This document shows, in pieces, positions 57,901-64,000 of a stretch of DNA of 64,000 bases. This DNA is from Colletes latitarsis (Eukaryota; Arthropoda; Insecta; Hymenoptera; Colletidae). The stretch covers positions 28,804,001 through 28,868,000 of the forward strand of contig NW_027488368.1 in assembly GCF_051014445.1 (NCBI RefSeq). Reading direction: 5' to 3'. Within the stretch, counting starts at the first letter, position 1, and every line of letters begins with the position of its first letter. A program made the translations under genes and the position numbers. The notes beneath the pieces were generated by a model. It was not told where the DNA came from and searched no databases. It saw nothing but the letters and a program-made list of their open reading frames with translations.

Positions 57901-60900
57901 TTCGCATACTTGTTGGCCAGATCCTGGGTTTTTTTCGTGTTTGAATCACGTAGTAATGTGGTAATACACTGAAGCAGTCAATAAAACCTGGTTTCGATCA
58001 ATATTTTAGAGTATAACACCGGTTAGGTCTGGGTTAGGTCTGGGATTTGCGCGCATCTGGCTTATACTTTCGCCTTCAACGCATACTTGTTGGTCAGATC
58101 CTGGGTTTTTTTCGGGTTTGAATAACGCAGTAATGTGATACCACACTGAAGCAGTCAATTAAACCTGGGGTCGATCAATATATTAGAGGATAACGCCGGT
58201 TAGGTCTGGGATAGGTCTGGGAATTGCGCGCATCTGGCTTATACTTTCGCCTTCAACGCATACTTGTTGGCCAGATCCTGGGTTTTTTTCGTGTTTGAAT
58301 CACGTAGGAATGTGGTAACACACTGAAGCAGTCAACTAAACCTGGTTTCGATCAATATTTTAGAGGATAACACCGGTTAGGTCTGGGTTAGGTCCGGGAT
58401 ATGCCGGCATCTGGCTCATGATTTTGCCTTCTTCGCATACTTGTTGGCCAGATCCTGGGTTTTTTTCGTGTTTGAATCACGTAGTAATGTGGTAACACAC
58501 TGAAGCAGTCAATTAAACCTGGTTTCGATCAATATTTTAGAGGATAACACCGGTTAGGTCTGGGTTAGGTCTGGGATTTGTGCGCATCTGGCTTATACTT
58601 TCGCCTTTTTCGCAAACTTGTTGGCCAGATCCTGGATATTTTCCGTGTTTGAAACACGTAGTAATGTGGTAGCACACTGAAGCAGTCAATTAAACCTGGT
58701 TTCGATCAATATTTCAGAATATAACACCGGTTAGGGCTGGGTTAGGTCTGGGATATGCGCGCATCTGGCTTATACTTTCGCCTTTTTCGCAAACTTGTTG
58801 GCCAGATCCTGGGTTTTTTTCGTGTTTGAATCACGTAGTAATGTGGTAACACACTGAAGCAGTCAATTAAACCTGGTTTCGATCAATATTTTAGAGGATA
58901 ACACCGGTTAGGTCTGGGTGAGGTCTGGGATTTGTGCGCATCTGGCTTATACTTTCGCCTTTTTCGCAAACTTGTTGGCCAGATCCTGGGTATTTTCCGT
59001 GTTTGAAACACGTAGTAATGTGGTAGCACACTGAAGCAGTCAATTAAACCTGGTTTCGATCAATATTTCAGAATATAACACCGGTTAGGGCTGGGTTAGG
59101 TCTGGGATATGCGCGCATCTGGCTTATACTTTCGCCTTTTTCGCAAACTTGTTGGCCAGATCCTGGGTATTTTGCGTGTTTGAAACACGTAGTAATGTGG
59201 TAACACACTGAAGCAGTCAATTAAACCTGGTTTCGATCAATATTTTAGAGGATAACGCCGGTTAGGTCTGGGTTAGGTCTGGGAAATGCGCGCATCTGGC
59301 TTATACTTTCGCCTTTTTCGCAAACTTGTTGGCCAGATCCTGGGTTTTTTTCGTGTTTGAATCACGTAGTAATGTGGTAACACACTGAAGCAGTCAATTA
59401 AACCTGGTTTCGATCAATATTTTAGAGGATAACACCGGTTAGGTCTGGGTTAGGTCTGGGAAATGCGCGCATCTGGCTTATACTTTCGCCTTTTTCGCAT
59501 ACTTGTTGGCCAGATCCTGGGTTTTTTCCGTGTTTGAATCACGTAGTAATGTGGTAACACGCTGAAGCAGTCAATTAAACCTGGTTTCGATCAATATTTC
59601 AGAGGATAACACCAGTTAGGTCTGGGTTAGGTCTGGGAAATGCGCGCATCTGGCTTATACTTTCGCCTTCTTCGCATACTTGTTGGCCAGATCCTGGGTT
59701 TTTTCGTGTTTGAATCACGTAGTAATGTGGTAGCACACTGAGGCAGTCAATTAAACCTGGTTTCGACGAATATTTTAGAGGATAACACCGGTTAGGTCTG
59801 GGTTAGGTCAGGGTTATGCCCGCATCTGGCTCATGATTTTGCCTTCTTCGCATACTTGTTGGCCAGATCCTGGGTTTTTTTCGTGTTTGAATCACGTAGT
59901 AATGTGGTAACACACTGAAGCAGTCAATTAAACCTGGTTTCGATCAATATTTTAGAGGATAACGCCGGTTAGGTCAGGGTTAGGTCTGGGAAATGCGCGC
60001 ATCTGGCTTATACTTTCGCCTTTTTCGCAAACTTGTTGGCCAGATCCTGGGTTTTCTTCGTGTTTGAATCATGTAGTAATGTGGTACCACACTGAAGCAG
60101 TCAATTAAACCTGGTTTCGATCAATATTTCAGAGGATAACACCGGTTAGGTCTGGGTTAGGTCCGGGATATGCCCGCTTCTGGCTTATACTTTCGCCTTT
60201 TTCGCAAACTTGTTGGCTAGATCCTGGGCTATTTTCTGGTTTGAATAACGCAGTAATGTGGTACCACACTGAAGCAGTCAATTAAACCTGGTTTCGATCA
60301 ATATTTCAGAGGATAACACCGGTTAGGTCTGGGTTAGGTCTGGGAAATGCGCGCATCTGGCTTCTACTTTCGCCTTTTTCGCAAACTTGTTGGCCAGATC
60401 CTGGGTTTTTTTCGTGTTTGAATCACGTAGTAATGTGGTACCACACTGAAGCAGTCAATTAAACCTGGTTTCGATCAATATTTTAGAGGATAACGCCGGT
60501 TAGGTCTGTGTTAGGTCTGGGATATGCGCGCATCTGGCTTATACTTTCGCCTTTTTCGCAAACTTGTTGGCAAGATCCTGGGTTTTTTTCGGGTTTGAAT
60601 AACGCAGTAATGTGGTACCACACTGAAGCAGTCAATTAAACCTGGTTTCGATCAATATTTTAGAGGATAACGCCGGTTAGGTCTGGGTTAGGTCTGGGAA
60701 ATGCGCGCATCTGGCTTATACTTTCGCCTTTTTCGCAAACTTGTTGGCCAGATCCTGGGTTTTTTTCGTGTTTGAATCATGTAGTAATGTGGTAACACAC
60801 TGAAGCAGTCAATTAAACCTGGTTTCGATCAATATTTTAGAGGATAACACCGGTTAGGTCTGGGTTAGGTCTGGGTTATGCCCGCATCTGGCTCATGATT

Positions 60901-63900
60901 TTGCCTTCTTCGCATACTTGTTGGCCAGATCCTGGGTTTTTTTCGTGTTTGAGTCACGTAGTAATGTCGTAATACACTGAAGCAGCCAATAAAACCTGGT
61001 TTCGATCAATATTTTAGAGGATAACACCGGTTAGGTCTGGGTTAGGTCTGGGATATGCCCGCATCTGGCTCATGATTTTGCCTTCTTCGCATACTTGTTG
61101 GCCAGATCCTGGGCTTTTTTCGTGTTTGAATCACGTAGTTATGTGGTAACACACTGAAGCAGTCAATAAAACCTGGTTTCGATCAATATTTTAGAGGATA
61201 ACACCGGTTAGGTCTGGGTTAGGTCTGGGTTATGCCCGCATCTGGCTCATGATTTTGCCTTCTTCGCATACTTGTTGGCCAGATCCTGGGTTTTTTCCGT
61301 GTTTTATCACGTAGTAATGTGGTAACACACTGAAGCAGTCAATAAAACCTGGTTTCGATCAATATTTTAGAGGATAACACCGGTTAGGTCTGGGTTAGGT
61401 CTGGGATTTGCGCGCATCTGGCTTATACTTTCGCCTTTTTCGCAAACTTGTTGGCCAGATCCTGGGTTTTCTTCGTGTTTGAATCATGTAGTAATGTGGT
61501 AACACACTGAAGCAGTCAATTAAACCTGGTTTCGATCTATATTTTAGAGGATAACACCGGTTAGGTCTGGGTTAGGTCTGGGTTATGCCCGCATCTGGCT
61601 CATGATTTTGCCTTCTTCGCATACTTGTTGGCCAGATCCTGGGCTTTTTTCGTGTTTGAATCTCGTAGTAATGTGGTAATACACTGAAGCTGTCAATAAA
61701 ACCTGGTTTCGATCAATATTTTAGAGGATAACACCGATTAGGTCTGGGTTAGGTCTGGGTTATGCCCGCATCTGGCTCATGATTTTGCCTTCCTCGCATA
61801 CTTGTTGGCCAGATCCTGGGGTTTTTTCGTGTTTGAATCACGTAGTAATGTGGTAACACACTGAAGCAGTCAACTAAACCTGGTTTCGATGAACATTTTA
61901 GAGGATAACACCGGTTAGGTCTGGGATAGGTCAGGGATATGCCCGCTTCTGGCTCCTGATTTTGCCCTCTTCGCATACTTGTTGGCCAGATCCTGGGTTT
62001 TTTTCGTGTTTGAATCACGTAGTAATGTGGTAACACACTGAAGCAGTCAATTAAACCTGGTTTCGATCAATATTTCAGAGGATAACACCGGTTAGGTCTG
62101 GGTTAGGTCTGGGATATGCGCGCATCTGGCTTATACTTTCACCTTTTTCGCAAACTTGTTGGCCAGATCCTGGGTTTTTTCCGTGTTTGAATCACGTAGT
62201 AATGTGGTAACACACTGAAGCAGTCAATTAAACCTGGTTTCGTTCAATATTTCAGAGGATAACACCGGTTAGGTCTGGGTTAGGTCTGGGATATGCGCGC
62301 ATCTGGCTTATACTTTCGCCTTTTTCGCAAACTTGTTGGCTAGATCCTGGGTTTTTTTCCGGTTTGAATAACGCAGTATTGTGGTACCACACTGAAGCAG
62401 TCAATTAAACCTGGTTTCGATCAATATTTTAGAGGATAACGCCGGTTGGGTCTGGGTTAGGTCTGGGAAATGCGCGCATCTGGCTTAAACTTTCGCCTTC
62501 TTCGCATACTTGTTGGCCAGATCCTGGGGTTTTTTCGTGTTTGAATCACGTAGTAATGTGGTAACACACTGAAACTGTCAATTAAACCTGGTTTTGATCA
62601 ATATTTTAGAGGATAACACCGGTTAGGTCTCGGATAGGTCGGGGATATGCCCGAATCTGGCTCATGATTTTGCCTTCTTCGCATACTTGTTGGCCAGATC
62701 CTGGGGTTTTTTCGTGTTTGAATCACGTAGTAATGTGGTAACAAACTGAAGCAGTCAATAAAACCTGGTTTCGATCAATATTTTAGAGGATGACACCGGT
62801 TAGGTCTGGGTTAGGTCTGGGATTTGCGCGCATCTGGCTTATACTTTCGCCTTTTTCGCAAACTTGTTGGCCAGATCCTGGGTATTTTCCGTGTTTCAAA
62901 CACGTAGTAATGTGGTAACACACTGAAGCAGTCAATTAAACCTGGTTTCGATCAATATTTCAGAGGATAACACCGGTTAGGTCTGGGTTAGGTCTGGGAT
63001 ATGCGCGCATCTGGCTTATACTTTCGCCTTTTTCGCAAACTTGTTGGCTAGATCCTGGGTTTTTTTCTGGTTTGAATAACGCAGTAATGTGGTACCACAC
63101 TGAAGGAGTCAATTAAACCTGGTTTCGATCACTATTTTAGAGGATAACGCCGGTTAGGTCTGGGTTAGGTCTGGGAAATGCGCGCATCTGGCCTATACTT
63201 TCGCCATTTTCGCAAACTTGTTGGCCAGATCCTGGGTTTTTTTCGTGTTTGAATCACGTAGTAATGTGGTAATACACTGAAGCTGTCAATTAAACCTGGT
63301 TTCGATCAATATTTTAGAGGATAACACCGGTTAGGTCTGGGTTAGGTATGGGTTATGCCCTCATCTAGCTCATGACTTTGCCTTCTTCGCATACTTGTTG
63401 ACCAGATCCTGGGTTTTTTTCGTGTTTGAATCACGCAGTAATGTGGTAATACACTGAAGCAGTCAATAAAACCTGGTTTCGATCAATATTTTAGAGGATA
63501 ACACCAGTTAGGTCTGGGATAGGTCCGGGATATGCCCGCATCTGGCTCATGATTTTGCCATCTTCGCATACTTGTTGGCCAGATCCTGGGTTTTTTTCGT
63601 GTTTGAATCACGTAGTAATGTGGTAATACACTGAAGCAGTCAATAAAACCTGGTTTCGATCAATATTTTAGAGGATAACACCGGTTAGGTCTGGGATAGG
63701 TCCGGGATGTGCCCGCATCTGGCTCATGATTTTGCCTTCTTCGCATACTTGTTGGCCAGATCCTGGGGTTTTTTCGTGTTTGAATCACGTAGTAATGTGG
63801 TAACAAACTGAAGCAGTCAATAAAACCTGGTTTCGATCAATATTTTAGAGTATAACACCGGTTAGGTCTGGGTTAGGTCTGGGATTTGCGCGCATCTGGC

Positions 63901-64000
63901 TTATACTTTCGCCTTCAACGCATACTTGTTGGTCAGATCCTGGGTTTTTTTCGGGTTTGAATAACGCAGTAATGTGATACCACACTGAAGCAGTCAATTA
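39980..64000 (+). repeat. 177-bp satellite array with TTAGGTCTGGG doublets (about 136 units)
   Basis: Tandem units start at 39980, 40157, 40334, 40511, 40688 and so on, a period of 177 bp with rare units a few bases shorter. Most units read GGATAACACCGG, then two direct copies of TTAGGTCTGGG or variants (TTAGGTCCGGG, ATAGGTCTGGG), then a variable core, a T-run and AACCTGGTTTCGATCAATAT. Two main core types occur: ATGCGCGCATCTGGCTTATAC with TTTTTCGCAAAC, and ATGCCCGCATCTGGCTCATG with TTCTTCGCATAC. A minor type has TTCAACGCATAC. Some units lack several bases around the T-run (TTTTTCCTTTTGAAT). No gene or transposon interrupts the array, which continues past the window end. Confidence 0.97.
48841..57690 (+). 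repeat. Higher-order duplications inside the 177-bp array
   Basis: A rare unit variant (GTTATGCCCTCATCTAGCTC) recurs at 48841, 49903, 53796 and 57690, and again at 63352. The spacings are 1062, 3893, 3894 and 5662 bp, which are 6, 22, 22 and 32 units to within two bases. Other distinctive units between the marks follow in largely the same order, with an occasional unit gained or lost. Blocks of units have therefore been copied as blocks. Confidence 0.9.

Noticed and set aside
45123..62036. Four near-identical 95-codon minus-strand ORFs (40357, 45123, 52016, 61749) in the 177-bp array
   Set aside because: They are chance open frames across two adjacent satellite units. They appear only where unit variants lack the usual stops and recur because blocks were duplicated.
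39980..64000. CENP-B box in the 177-bp unit
   Set aside because: The only candidate (TTTCGATCAATATTTT) lacks the required CGGG end, so there is no sequence support for a centromeric role.

Overview
The window is intergenic, repeat-built DNA from an animal, most likely an insect and probably a hymenopteran. This rests on R1-clade non-LTR retrotransposons, a Ty3/Gypsy element and a satellite carrying TTAGG-derived 11-mers (TTAGGTCTGGG). No host protein gene, tRNA or rRNA could be supported. Everything recognised is satellite or transposable element.

Layout. Positions 1-36097 are a degenerate 19-bp satellite (GTAAGCTA + GTAAGCAAGCA), about 12 kb in nine blocks, interrupted by transposons. It reads in this orientation (called plus) from 3521 to 15685 and reversed (minus) from 16844 to 36097. 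The switch is at one retrotransposon fragment, E. Nine pieces (A-I) of one G+C-rich R1-clade family sit in or against this satellite: A 1-3520 (+), B 6279-8012 (+), C 9021-14145 (+), D 14146-14985 (+), E 15686-16843 (+), F 19031-20095 (-), G 21176-22806 (-), H 36098-38088 (-) and I 38089-39979 (+). H and I look like one insertion made by twin priming. Pieced together, the family is about 6 kb: a 5'UTR of about 385 bp, ORF1 with three CCHC-type knuckles, a TAATG stop/start overlap, ORF2 (endonuclease, reverse transcriptase with YADD, C-terminal zinc finger), a hairpin-rich 3'UTR of about 514 bp and poly(A). No copy here is intact. C is closest: ORF2 has one frameshift, while ORF1 has three nonsense codons and a knuckle deletion.

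Positions 23596-28748 hold a complete Ty3/Gypsy LTR retrotransposon on the minus strand: 383/384-bp LTRs, TTAT target duplication, tRNA-Pro-like primer site and one intact 1423-codon gag-pol ORF. Two older, mutually homologous LTR-like elements (4319-5935 and 31375-33143) begin TG, end CA and lack coding capacity.

Positions 39980-64000 are an uninterrupted tandem array of a 177-bp satellite, about 136 units. Each unit carries two direct copies of TTAGGTCTGGG or close variants. Blocks of 6, 22 and 32 units have been re-duplicated within it. The two satellites meet only through the H/I insertion, whose poly(A) tail abuts the 177-bp array. I read the window as subtelomeric or other heterochromatic DNA, with the G-rich strand pointing right. 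The satellites form the substrate, the R1 family has repeatedly inserted into the 19-bp satellite, and the Gypsy and LTR-like elements are further insertions.
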